55,955 bases of DNA. Source: Thoreauomyces humboldtii. Lineage: Eukaryota > Chytridiomycota > Chytridiomycetes > Spizellomycetales > Powellomycetaceae. Of the stretch, positions 32,765 through 46,574 are shown piece by piece. Numbering within the stretch: position 1 is the first letter of the stretch; every line of letters starts with the position of its first letter. Location: assembly GCA_027596035.1 (NCBI GenBank), contig JADGJA010000050.1, forward strand, positions 1-55,955. The letters run 5' to 3'. Both the position numbers and the translations under genes were made by a program. The notes below the pieces were generated by a model that ran no database searches, had not been told where the DNA came from, and saw only the letters and a program-made list of their open reading frames with translations.

Positions 32765-33597
32765 CGTACACGATGACCGATACTGAATAAGACTACGGTG
32801 GATGAAAGATCAAAATCATGCGAGGCCAAGAAACAAGTTCTGGCGGACCAAAACCATGTCAATGGGTGCTGGGTTAGTGAAGTAGCCACCTTTGCCAAAT
32901 GTGCCTGAGGTTGAAATCTCCGCCAACGCGCGTTCGGCCTGTCAATTGTGAATCAACCCTCCTGGCAGAACAAGCCTACAGCACATGATGCCCTTCCGGA
33001 ACAATAAACTGTTTTGAGCCCCAAGCATGCTTTGCTTGGATGGTCTCGCTTGCTGGGGGTTTGTGATGCGGGCAATCAAGAACCCGACAACCGTTCCCTC
33101 ACGGGATCTTTTCCTTGGTGGAAGACCAAGCCTACATCCAAACCCTCCAGTCTCACGCCGCTGATGAACCAGCGAGGACTGAAGGGACCCTAGTCGTCTT
33201 CAAGGTGCTCGGGACACATACCGTACGAGCTGGGTGTGGGGGGTGCTTTCCCAAACAAGGAGACTGAGTCGGCAACCGCCAACGCCGTAGAGTTGGTCGA
33301 CAGCCGAAGATATGATAGCACCACAGCCACTCCCACTCTCATGTCTGCACATCGCTGCACATGGCCACATGGCGAGCACTCTGCCAGGAACGCCCCCTGT
33401 TCGACAGGTGCCGCATCTCTGCCGCATCTCACATCCTCTCACATGCATGACCTTCCATGTGCGCATGTACAGTAAAAACATGCAACAACAGTACTTAAAA
33501 CGGTTGCTCTCCCTCACATCTCTCATCACTCATCATCACTTCATCTGCACCACACACATACACACTACTCCAACTCCCACCATCGAGATCCGTTGCC

Positions 33598-34551
33598 ATG
33601 TCATCTTCTTCCAACTCATCCGCATTCGACATCAACGTCCCGGCTCCCATCATCCTCTCTCTTTTCATGCTCTGTCTGCTCGGAATCACCATCAACAACA
33701 TCAAACGCACAAAGATCTACCCGCTCTTCTGGGTCGCCGCCTACACTCTGATCCGCTGCGTTGCCTTCGTGATGCGACTGTACGTTCGCAGTCGGCCCGA
33801 CTCGACAGAGTCCGAAATCGACACCAAGATCACCTTGCTCGTCGTCGACTCCGTGCTCTACAGCGCGGGATACTTTTTCCTGTTCAACGCCGTCCTCGGG
33901 TGTCTCGTCCGGTGGATAGATCCTTCGGGACAGAAGCAGGACACTGCCGGTATCCCGACTCGGTTCTTCAAGTACATCCACATCGCCATCATCGCCGGAA
34001 CCAGCCTGTCCATGTACGGAGGCATCAAGCTCACTTCCCTCCCTCACACCGATGCCCAGGTCGCGGCCGCTGATCCCAATGCGACTGCCGACACCATCGA
34101 CGAATCGAAGAAGCTTCGCATCGGCGGCGTTTGCATCATGGTTGCCGTCGCAGGTATAATGATGTTCGCCATCCTGACTCGTCTGTCAGCCCTTTCCCAC
34201 CGTGTCAACGCCACTCGCGCAGCGGCCTTCATGCTCACGACCCTCACCTTCCTCGCGATCCGCGCCGCTTGCTCCCTGGCCTTCGTCAACGGCACGTCCA
34301 AGATGACGGACGAAGCTTACCTGTATGGTTTCGCCATCGCTCCCGAGATCCCAGCAGTGATCCTCCTCTGCCTGACCCCCTGCCTGCGATGGTTCGAGCA
34401 GAAGCCCGGGGCCGCAGGAGTTGTTACTGACAGCCAGGGGCTGTCCAAGCCCTACACCGTGTACCCCACCGTGATGCCCGTCGAAGTTCAGCCGCGGCTC
34501 CCTGGTTACCCCCAGCCCGCCTACCCCTATCCCAATGACAACCGCGTCTAG
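33598..34551 (+). CDS. Seven-span membrane protein, copy A
   Basis: Single exon, 317 residues. Hydrophobic segments lie near residues 14-34, 42-60, 78-104, 125-142, 175-195, 208-230 and 242-262, suggesting seven spans with a short outside N-terminus (SSSSNSSAF) and a cytosolic tail. The loop after span 1 is basic (NNIKRTK). The tail is Pro/Tyr-rich (YPTVMPVEVQPRLPGYPQ). I do not recognise the family firmly; it resembles fungal seven-span proteins of the RTA1 or DUF7702 kind in layout only. Copy B at 35547 is nearly identical. The 5' flank has CA-rich leader sequence (CACACACATACACAC) shared by both copies. Function is unknown; a receptor or lipid-related role is conceivable. Confidence 0.8.
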   Translation: MSSSSNSSAFDINVPAPIILSLFMLCLLGITINNIKRTKIYPLFWVAAYTLIRCVAFVMRLYVRSRPDSTESEIDTKITLLVVDSVLYSAGYFFLFNAVLGCLVRWIDPSGQKQDTAGIPTRFFKYIHIAIIAGTSLSMYGGIKLTSLPHTDAQVAAADPNATADTIDESKKLRIGGVCIMVAVAGIMMFAILTRLSALSHRVNATRAAAFMLTTLTFLAIRAACSLAFVNGTSKMTDEAYLYGFAIAPEIPAVILLCLTPCLRWFEQKPGAAGVVTDSQGLSKPYTVYPTVMPVEVQPRLPGYPQPAYPYPNDNRV

Positions 34552-34621
34552 TTGAATGGGCACCTCATTTCCTCGTTCTTTTCATTTTTGGGTACATTTT
34601 ATATATCAAATTCTTCTTACA

Positions 34622-34945
34622 ATCAACTCTTGTGCGTCGCTGAAGTGATCGTCTCTCCAATGTTGAGGGACACAAACTCATCCCGACGCAGTCCCGCCGC
34701 AGCCAACGCCTTCTTCAACCGCTCTGGGGGGTTCATTGATTGGTTTTTCAGTTATCGGAAATGCTCCCCAATGAATTGGAAATAAGCTCTTTGCCTTGAT
34801 TTCCTTGTGCACCTCGACGGCGTCCTCCGGGTCGCAGTGCGCAGGGGACATGAAGGACGGTGAGTAGGCTCCGATCGGGACGGCGGCCAGATCGAATGGG
34901 CCATATTTCTCGCCGATTTTCTTAAACGCGGGACAATTACTTAAA
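34622..34945 (-). pseudogene. Truncated, frameshifted tail of a NAPE-PLD-type gene
   Basis: The minus strand reads [38 protein letters not shown] and IHWGAFPI, matching the last exon of the intact gene at 36664. After INEPP the frame breaks: a GGGGGG run near 34726-34731 replaces GGAGG of the intact copy, and the original C-terminus continues in another frame. Everything upstream of about 34945 (metal-binding HxHxDH part and earlier exons) is missing because the duplication ended there. It is a by-product of the tandem duplication and should be non-functional. Confidence 0.88.
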
Positions 34946-34957
34946 GCAAACCTCAAG

Positions 34958-36990
34958 GAATAATGCATCGTTTTGAATCTCACATGCTTTGCTTGGATGG
35001 TCGCGTTTGCTGGAGGATTGTGATGCGGGCGATAAAGAGCCCGGCAACCGTTCATTGGGTGAAGATCAAGGCTACGTAAACCTTCCAGTCTCTCGCACTA
35101 AGATGAACCAACGAGGACTGGAGGGGCCCTAGTCGTCTTCAAGGTGCTCGGGACATCTGGGGTACGAGCTGGGTGTAAACAAGGAGACCGGTATTACCGA
35201 GGGACCAACGGTAGAGTTGCCACAGGATCACAGCCACTCTCATGCATGCACATCTTGCACATGGCGGACCTCTGCCAGGAACCTTCCCCTGTTCGACAGG
35301 TGCAGAATCTCTGCCGCATCCGAGCCCCAGTCCGAGCCGCATCTCTGCCCCGTCTCTGCCGCATCTCACATCCATAAACTCCCATGTGCGCATGCAGTAT
35401 TGCGATGCAGCAGATAGACTCATGGGGCGTGCGGCGACAATATATAAGACGGTTGCACTCCCTCACATCTCTCATCACTCATCATCAATTCATCTGCACC
35501 ACACACATACACACTACCCCAACTCCCACCATCGAGATCCGTTGCCATGTCTTCCTCTTCCAACTCATCCGCATTTGACATCAACGTCCCGGCTCCCATC
35601 ATCCTCTCTCTTTTCATGCTCTGTCTTCTCGGTATCACCATCAACAACATCAAACGCACAAAGATCTACCCGCTCTTTTGGGTCGCCGCCTACACTCTGA
35701 TCCGCTGCATTGCCTTCGTGATGCGACTGTACGTTCGCAGTCGGCCCGACTCGACAGAGTCCGAAATCGACACCAAGATCACCTTGCTCGTCGTCGACTC
35801 CGTGCTCTACAGCGCGGGATACTTTTTCCTGTTCAACGCCGTCCTCGGGTGTCTCGTCCGGTGGATAGATCCTTCGGGACAGAAGCAGGACACTGCCGGT
35901 ATCCCGACTCGGTTCTTCAAGTACATCCACATCGCCATCATCGCCGGAACCAGTCTGTCCATGTACGGAGGGATCAAGCTCACGTCCCTCCCTCACACCG
36001 ACGCCCAGGTCGCGGCAGCTGATCCCAATGCGACTGCCGACACCATCGACGAGTCGAAGAAGCTTCGCATCGGCGGCGTTTGCATCATGGTTGCCGTCGC
36101 AGCTATAATGATGTTCGCCATCCTGACTCGTCTGTCAGCTCTTTCCCACCGTGTCAACGCCACTCGCGCAGCGGCCTTCATGCTCACGACCCTCACCTTC
36201 CTCGCGATCCGTGCCGCTTGCTCCCTGGCCTTCGTCAACGGGACGTCCAAGATGACGGACGAAGCTTACCTGTATGGTTTTGCCATCGCTCCCGAAATCC
36301 CCGCAGTGATCCTTCTCTGCCTGACCCCCTGCCTGCGGTGGTTTGAGCGCATGCCCGTGGCCGCAGAAGTCGTTGCTGACGGCCAGGGTTGGTCCAAGCC
36401 CTACACCGTGTACCCCACCGTGATGCCCGTCGAAGTTCAGCCGCGGCTCCCCGGTTACGCTCAGGCGACTTACCCCCAGCCCGCCTACCCTCATCCCAAT
36501 GACAACCGCGTGTAGTTGAATGACCCACCTCATTTCTCGTCTTTTCTTTTTTGGTCTCAATGTATATATCAAAATCTTCTCATATTGATTGCACTTGAAC
36601 ATTTGCTGAATCGCTACCAAGCGCAGCTCTAAGGATGAACAGTCCACCATCGTTTCATTCCATTCAACTCTTGTGCGTCTCTGAAGTGATCGTCTCTCCA
36701 ATGTTGAGGGACACAAATTCATCCTGACGCAGTCCCGCCGCAGCCAACGCCTTCTTCAGCCGCTCCGGAGGTTCATTGATCGGTTCGTCGGTCAATGGAA
36801 ATGCTCCCCAATGGATCGAGAATGAGCTCTTTGCCTTGATGTCCTTGTGCACCTCGACGGCGTCCTCCGGGTCGCAGTGCACAGGGGACATGAACGACCG
36901 CGGTGAGTATGCTCCGATAGGGACGGCGGCCAGATCGAATGGGCCATATTTCTCGCCGATTTCCTTGAATGCGGGACAGGTACTTGAGCT
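34958..36990. repeat. Segmental duplication, copy B
   Basis: Second unit of the tandem duplication, directly following copy A. It is a little longer, partly through extra GCCGCATC-type words at about 35309-35370. It includes the second seven-span gene and runs into the intact NAPE-PLD-type gene. As only this side has a whole hydrolase, the original locus probably had one seven-span gene facing one hydrolase gene. Confidence 0.85.
35547..36515 (+). CDS. Seven-span membrane protein, copy B
   Basis: Single exon, 322 residues, nearly identical to copy A through all seven spans. Differences are conservative in the body (for example Ile for Val near residue 55 and Ala for Gly near 182) and concentrate in the tail. 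There ERMPVAAEVVADGQG replaces the copy A version and five residues are inserted (the ATYPQ region). A TATATAAG box lies at about 35439-35446, about 100 bases before the ATG; copy A has TACTTAAAA at the matching place, so the two promoters differ. The gene is convergent with the NAPE-PLD-type gene, with 148 bases between the stops. Preserved reading frame and tail-focused change suggest both copies are used. Confidence 0.82.
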   Translation: MSSSSNSSAFDINVPAPIILSLFMLCLLGITINNIKRTKIYPLFWVAAYTLIRCIAFVMRLYVRSRPDSTESEIDTKITLLVVDSVLYSAGYFFLFNAVLGCLVRWIDPSGQKQDTAGIPTRFFKYIHIAIIAGTSLSMYGGIKLTSLPHTDAQVAAADPNATADTIDESKKLRIGGVCIMVAVAAIMMFAILTRLSALSHRVNATRAAAFMLTTLTFLAIRAACSLAFVNGTSKMTDEAYLYGFAIAPEIPAVILLCLTPCLRWFERMPVAAEVVADGQGWSKPYTVYPTVMPVEVQPRLPGYAQATYPQPAYPHPNDNRV

Positions 36991-38192
36991 TGTACCTTCT
37001 TTGTTGATACTCCGATAGCCAGTGTCCCTAAAGAGCGAAATTTTTGGATGGCGCTGGTCAGAGTTACGTCCCAGCGTCTAAAGGGGACCTATGGGCAATC
37101 AGATACCCGCTAAAGAAGAATCGTTTCCCGTGCTTCTTGCCAAGGAATGCCCAGCTTGCCCAGAGCGTCGACATGCGGTCGTGTAATCCACGTCCCGAGA
37201 AATGCTAGATGTAATTCGAGCTTCAGCGACAGCTGCAAGCAGAGCCTTGAGGGTCCCTGACGACATTCTGACGCACCTGGGCAGGCGTGCACACGAACTC
37301 GATTTCTCGACCGTCCGCAAGCTTGTGTGTGTGGGTGTCCCACCAATCGAGCTCGGTTACGTGCGGATAATTAAAGCTCGTGAACCAAGACTTCATCTTC
37401 AACGGGACAAAGTAGTGTACGTCGGGCCCCAGAGTCTGAATCCTGTCGGATCAGCTTCAGGTTCCCGCTACTAGACTGCTCCTCGCGTACGTACTTTCAC
37501 GGATTCCACTTCGCAGTGGTCATAGTGATTATGACTAAAAAGTTGCAGGTACGTTAGGATCCGGCCCAAAAAAGTGCATCTGTGTGCCTTATACCTCAAG
37601 ATCATGACATCAATCTTGATCTCAGACAGCAAACGCTCCAAGGTGCAAGCAGGCGGAGTGTATCGTGCTGGCCCGGCAAACGTGAACGGACTGCACCGTT
37701 TTTGGAAAACAGGATCACAGATGATGTTGATGCCCTCCTACGCCAGATGATTGGACGATGTTCCATCTGTGCTTCAGGCCTCAAGCAGTGCGTACCCCAC
37801 CATTTGAATGAGTTGACTGGCATGGCCGAGCCAAGTCGCCTGAATCAAGCTCGGGTTGGGATTTTTGAGTCTGGCGAAATCGATATCGACGACTTGAAAA
37901 ATAAACATCAGTGAAAGGGAACAGAGTAGGCGCATAGCAAGGAGTCCTTTTCGCCATACCTTTGACAGTCATCTGATCTTTGGGTGGAACTTTGGAGCCC
38001 TTACGATCCCAGTTCCAGAGAACATCGACGAAGTCCGTCAGGCCGTGGGCCTTGAAGGACGTCCATGGGTTGGTGAAACGTCCATTGGGAAGGTGATGGC
38101 TCTTGGAGGGCTGTGCAGCGGAGCTTGAAGAAGAGCGCGAACCTTCAGGACAAGTGGGACATCCTTTCGGATGCGGTTCCGACTGACCTCAT
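36664..38192 (-). CDS. NAPE-PLD-type metallo-beta-lactamase-fold hydrolase
   Basis: Zinc hydrolase of the N-acyl-phosphatidylethanolamine phospholipase D group, which in animals releases N-acylethanolamines from membrane lipid. Model exons: 38184..38192, 37960..38110, 37801..37892, 37595..37737, 37495..37534, 37277..37435, 37107..37204 and 36664..37027, giving 351 residues. The N-terminal HHLPNGRFTNPW and ATWLGHASQLIQMEGINIICDPVF are family hallmarks. Metal ligands are in SHNHYDH (about 132-138), the His of TPAQHFSGR, the Asp of SGDTGYRS and the His of IHWGAF, so the active site is complete. The last exon includes [24 protein letters not shown]. The nine-base first exon with a GTCGGA donor is a guess; the true start may differ. 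Related bacterial and yeast enzymes (Fmp30) act on similar lipids. Confidence 0.88.
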
Positions 38193-38562
38193 TTTGGTTG
38201 GTGGGATTGTCAATGATCTGATCGAGGATCGTAACGGCGCAGAGAGCGGCTTCGCTATGGTGTTAAGATGAAGCGGCCTGAGCATATGAACGGACGGTGA
38301 CGCTTCTCTATTAGGCTTCAAATCGTGCTGGATGACAGGGTAGCCATCCCTCGCGGTGTCCGCTTTCGGACCTAACTGCAGCTCCTCCACGGACCTCTTC
38401 CTTGCAGACCCGCAAACCCCCAACCTCGCCCCAACTGCAGTCCACGCCATCCCATCCCATCTCATCCCGTTCTTCATATATATACGATCTACTGATACCT
38501 TTCATACGGCATTTCCTCTACTCCCTGCATTCCCCTACCGTCCTCGTCATCACTTGCATAGA
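38193..38562. promoter_or_regulatory. Divergent promoter region, NAPE-PLD-type gene and ZC3H14-like gene
   Basis: About 370 bases separate the two proposed starts. A TATATATA-like run (TCATATATATACG) is at about 38475-38487, about 80 bases upstream of the ATG at 38563, and may be its TATA element. No further gene is evident. Confidence 0.4.
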
Positions 38563-40146
38563 ATGGCACCTGCAACGGACCCCCAAACCTTCAAGGTACA
38601 AAACGCAACCAGCATCACTCCGTTGGGCAGTCCCTTGAATCAAGTTACCCACAGTGGCTGCTTTTTACTCGCAGGCGGCTCTTCATGCCATGCTCAACGC
38701 AAAGTTTCCCGGGAACGAGCACGAAACTCTCGTAGACTACTGCGTTCTTGTTGGCATGGACAAGGACTTTGATACATTGGTCACGGACCTGAAAGAGGGT
38801 AGAGACACGCATCCCCGCCAGTTCGGAAAACGTCACTACTGGATTCGAAAAGCTGACGCGCTATGATCTTCAACAGTCACGGACGATGCTACCATGATCG
38901 CAGAATGGATTCAGAACTATCTCGGTCATAACCAGAATAGCTCGTTGAGCAAACCTGCGCAGGCCGTCGATGCCATGGTTATCAACCTGGACATGCGGTC
39001 CGACGATGACGGAGGTGGATCTCGCCGGGCTGAAATGCAGCCTTCAGCGTGAACTCACTATTTGATCTTGGCAGATGACGACGATGGCGATCAGCACCAC
39101 CGAAGGCGGGAAAGCTCTAACATGCAGCTGACCGCCGAGCCAGCCGGACACACCAACCGCAAACGGCAGCGCAATGGATTAGATCACGACCATCCGGCAA
39201 AACGACAGCTGAGCGGCATCAACGCTCGTCTGGGGGCACCCGTTCACGGCAATCAACCCATCCACGACGATGTGACCTTCACGGTGACAGTCAACGGCTC
39301 TCATTCTGCGCGCATGACGGAACCTCCACCAGCTCCAGTGGAAGTGGCGCGATGTGCCTATTGGCCGAACTGCACACGAGGCGAGAGCTGCAGCTTCTTC
39401 CATCCGACGGCCACCTGCCCTCAGTTTCCCAACTGCGAGAAAGGCAACCAATGTCGTTACATTCATCCGGATGGAAACGGGGAGTCGGTCCTCTGCCGCT
39501 TTGGCATGGCTTGCACACGCGCTGGCTGTGCCTTCACGCATCCTCCTGGCATGATTAGAGGCGGTGGCGGCCTGCGAGGGCGCGGTGCATTTGGGAGCTA
39601 CAGAGGACGAGGAGGATACATGAGTGGAGCGCCGCATCTTGCCAAAGTCACGTGCCGGTTCTATCCCAACTGCGCCAACCAGGCGTGTCCCTACTTCCAC
39701 CCGGGTGCGAGGGCTGTTGACGGGCGACAGAACGGCGCTGGAGTCACGGGAACCAGCTCGCAGGTCTGCAAGTTCGAGCCCCTCTGCTCGGTATGTGCCA
39801 CGATCCCTGGCCCGTCAGTCTCACCTTCCTAATATCGTCTTTTCCATGAATCCAGCGCGAAGACTGCAGGTATGCTCACCCGTCGCGCCTCGACTCGCCT
39901 GCCAAGTCGACATCGCATTACAAATCGACAAAGTTTCAGGAAGAACTTCAACCCGATTTTCCTGCCCTGTCGCCCACGTCGAGCACGCCCTGGATGGGCG
40001 GGAACAAGACCCTGATATTGCACGGCAACGGAGCTCCCAAGCCCCATATCAGCGAGCGCAGCTTTGCGGTACCGGAAGGTACCGAGGTGGAGAAAGTTGA
40101 TGTGCCTGCGGTGCAGCAAGAAGCGCAAGGGAAGAGTGCGGTGTAG
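38563..40146 (+). CDS. ZC3H14/Nab2-type poly(A)-binding CCCH zinc-finger protein
   Basis: Nuclear RNA-binding protein controlling poly(A) tail length and mRNA export. Exons 38563..38595, 38675..38798, 38877..39014, 39075..39790 and 39856..40146 give 433 residues. The first 95 residues form a small helical domain (AALHAMLNAKF, ETLVDYCVLVGM, MIAEWIQNYL) that fits the Nab2/ZC3H14 N-terminal PWI-like fold. A basic stretch (NRKRQRN, PAKRQL) is a likely nuclear signal. Five CCCH fingers follow: CAYWPNCTRGESCSFFH, CPQFPNCEKGNQCRYIH, CRFGMACTRAGCAFTH, CRFYPNCANQACPYFH and CKFEPLCSREDCRYAH, the last spanning the final intron. All fit C-x5-C-x4-5-C-x3-H, the tandem poly(A)-binding type. An RGG-like patch (RGRGAFGSYRGRGGY) sits between fingers 3 and 4. 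Confidence 0.9.
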
Positions 40147-40651
40147 AAGCGTGCTGTTACCTTTTTCTAACGCATATCCGCAAGAGAGTGCCGAGATTCG
40201 ATGGGCCGAGCTGCGGCTGCTGGGGGTCTTATTAGTGCACTGTCGGGTCGAAGAGGACTCGAAGCTATCCCTTGTGGATAGCTGATGTGGACACTCTTCT
40301 AGTAGATAGGTGTCGAGGTCAAGGTGAAATAGCTTGTGACGGCTGTGACGTGAGCACAACGCGCAAGAACGAGGTTTTTGCCTCACCCACCAGCCCAACC
40401 AACCACCCACCACCCACCTCTAAATTACACCGTCACCCAGCCCCCTTCCTGGAGGTCAAGCCCACCACTCCCAGATAACATACTGCACATCCATCTCTTT
40501 GGAGCAATCTCTGATATAGACACCATCATCTCATACAGACGAGAGCGGACAAGTTCCCTTCTCAGGCTGCCTCTCCATCGCGGTCTTCTGCCACCCCTTC
40601 CGTCGCCTGTTTCCCACAGCTCACAACTGCACCACAGGAACCCCAACAACC
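40147..40651. other. Intergenic
   Basis: Gap of about 505 bases between two genes on the same strand. A CCACCCACC-rich stretch lies at about 40388-40420, followed by pyrimidine-rich leader sequence before the next ATG. No gene is seen. Confidence 0.45.
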
Positions 40652-41186
40652 ATGACTCGCTCCCACACCCACACCAACGGCAAGGCAGCGGCCAACCACG
40701 ACCGTCATCTCCCTCGCAACGCACCCACCAGCTCCTCCGTCGACTCTGGTGTCATCACCCGAAAGTCGGCTGGCAAGCACTTTGATTCGGACCCTGTTGC
40801 CGATCTGCCGCTCGCTCGCAAGTTCGGAGACTCGAACTTTGCGTCCGTCGAGGACCCCGAGGAGCTCGACAGGGCCTGCCACACCATGAATGCCGCCAGG
40901 AAGCAGAGCATCGTGGTGAGCTGTAGTTTCGCTCTCTCTTCGACGGCTTCCCGTGGGAGGAACAGCCATGGGAAAACTGACGCCATCTCCCAACTACTAT
41001 CTCTTCTTTGCAGACCGTGTCGGCCGAGGACTTTGAGAGGCTGAAGACCATCGCTCCTGAAGTCAACAGCGGTGCATACGAATACGAATTGGAGCCTAGC
41101 AACGATTCCTCGGTAAGCGGCAATCATGCACTTGACCCTTTGCACGATTCTACATCTGATCCTTCTGCCGTGACCATCAGAAGTAG
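40652..41186 (+). CDS. Small hypothetical protein
   Basis: Exons 40652..40915, 41014..41112 and 41181..41186 give 122 residues. The last exon is just AAG TAG after a good AG acceptor. I do not recognise the family. The protein is polar: a His/Asn-rich N-terminus (TRSHTHTNGKAAANHDRH), then DPVADLPLARKFGDSNFAS, VEDPEELDRACHTMNAARK and TVSAEDFERLKTIAPEV. It has no membrane span or signal peptide. The middle segment looks like a short amphipathic helix and may be conserved in related fungi. In-phase introns and the CCAACAACC context before ATG support it being real. Confidence 0.6.
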
Positions 41187-42739
41187 ATACGCATGTGAGG
41201 AGATGGGAACGATTCGGCAGAAGAGCATGTTTGTTTGTTTGTGATGGGAGAGAGAAAGACTGGCAATTCGCCTGCTTGCGATGTATGCGGCCTTTTGAAA
41301 TGAATGGCTACATTGTAATAACTCGATCCTGAGGCTATTCGCAAACCCCTACTTGCTACCTAGTACCCTTAGTACCTATGGCGCAAACGGCACCGATGAG
41401 CCTTGCCTTGTCAGCTTTTGGAATGAGTGCGCTTCCGAGGGGCTGCGCCACTTTCATTGACAGCAATATCCTGGCGGTCGGCATCCACACATCGACATGT
41501 TTGGATTCGAGGAGGCTCTCGATAGTCTCTCCAATGTATGAGAGGGTCCGGTACATCTTGTTCCTTTCCTGGGCGGTGTGGTGGTGGTTGATGAGGTGGG
41601 TCTCAGCCGGTGGCTACGATTTGGTTCCTGGGAAATCGACAGGTTTGACAGGTGGAGGCCGAGGGTGGAGGGGTGGAGGTTCTGTATTGCGTGTGATGAG
41701 GGAGAGGGATCGTGTGTGAGATTATGAACATGGTAGATGGAGAGTAAAGGTTGAGACTATCGAGGGGTAGTGTAGAGGGGTTCAGCCAATGAAGTGAAGG
41801 GTGGACTCGTTTTGAAAGTAATAGTCACAGAGGTTACTGCCGGGTAAAAGTAAGGTGCCGCAGGACCGGGGGAATGCCTTTTTCTCATGGGAATCGGCCT
41901 TCACGCGCCGCCCGATAATAGTTCACAAAGCCTCGGTATTGCGGATCATGAGTTGACCGGCGACCGTCATTTCTCAGCTCGGCTTGGAACAAGGACGATG
42001 TGAACGGAGAACCCGTTCTAGATGTCATAGTCGGAGAGGGCACGACCGTCTTCGAGCTCCTCCCCTGCATCTTCACAATCTTGATGGTGTCTGAAGGCTC
42101 CACATCGAGGGCTATGAGCCTGCCGAAGATTCTGATCTCCACGCTGGGACGCGGAGGCCGATGTGAACGGTGGACTCATCAAAGATATTGTGAGTAGAGA
42201 GGGTATCGTCTTCGAGCTCCTCCCCTAGAAGAATAAGGTGTTGCATGGCCGCGGGAAAGCCCTCCTGCTCTTCGACTCTATCTTCGACCCTATCTTCGAC
42301 CGACTTTGTTTTTCACGGTTGGTCTGCGGTTGGTCGTTAGCTCGACAGCACGTCGCCGACGGCTGTGCTGTGCTGCTGCTGTGCGGCTGTGCTCCGCTCC
42401 TGTCCTCAAGAATCGGGCCGCACGGCGAGCCTTCGCTTCACCACCGCCCTCGTCCACCAAACATCTAAAGGGAATCTATACATACGATTGATACTCCTGC
42501 AGGCGTTCGGGATCAGGAACCCCTTGCTTTGTCTGCTGTTTAAGCCAGTATCGCGTAGTTTAGAATCCGAGAAACGCACAGGCTACTACCGCAAACCCTC
42601 TCCTCCACGCCCGAGTTCGAGCCAAGCTTCCGCTTCCTCGCCGAAGGTCCCTACCGATAATGGTGAAAGCGAGCAGACGTGGCACCGCTGCAGAGTCCTT
42701 CTTCTGACTTATCTCATGCTTTAGAGTGATCCATCGGCC
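41187..42739. other. Long intergenic gap with a pseudogene
   Basis: About 1.55 kb between the small hypothetical gene and Pkc1. It holds the ubiquitin relic described separately. It also has a G-rich stretch at about 41645-41700 and a short tandem TCTTCGAC repeat at about 42268-42303. A 66-codon ATG frame on the minus strand (41356-41556) has no recognisable similarity and is not called. Confidence 0.5.
41986..42240 (-). pseudogene. Decayed polyubiquitin relic, two partial repeats
   Basis: Read on the minus strand from 42240, the frame gives ILLGEELEDDTLSTHNIFDESTVHIGLRV, which parallels the second half of ubiquitin (the [20 protein letters not shown] region). A second repeat follows: VEIRIFGRLIALDVEPSDTIKIVK, matching ubiquitin residues 1-27. 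It then jumps, with the middle deleted, to EELEDGRALSDYDI, a TAG stop and SVHIVL. Head-to-tail order of the two units is that of a polyubiquitin gene. Deletions, the stop and loss of the LRLRGG ends mark it as a pseudogene. The matching ends of the two units also explain the CTTCGAGCTCCTCCCCT repeat visible in the DNA. Confidence 0.82.
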
Positions 42740-46442
<3,703 letters not shown>

Positions 46443-46574
46443 GCAAGGAAGCTGGGCATGCTGCATTAGTCAGGGGAGCGGCTGCTCCATATCGGTCTGG
46501 CTCTCCATTTTCATTCTATTTTTCCAGATCTACGTATACACTTTATGCTGCGACGTATACATATAGAAAGCCCT

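Larger units (their letters stand above)
32998..34945. repeat. Segmental duplication, copy A
   Basis: This block of about 1.95 kb is closely similar to 34958-36990. It starts near GCATGCTTTGCTTGGATGG and carries the upstream region, a seven-span gene and the last part of a NAPE-PLD-type gene. The similarity fades just past GCGGGACA near 34935. Coding parts are almost identical, while flanks have small insertions and substitutions. Edges were judged by eye and are approximate. Confidence 0.85.

Noticed and set aside
41356..41556. 66-codon ATG frame on the minus strand
   Set aside because: No similarity, no splice partners, and it lies in a region with a pseudogene; not enough to call a gene.
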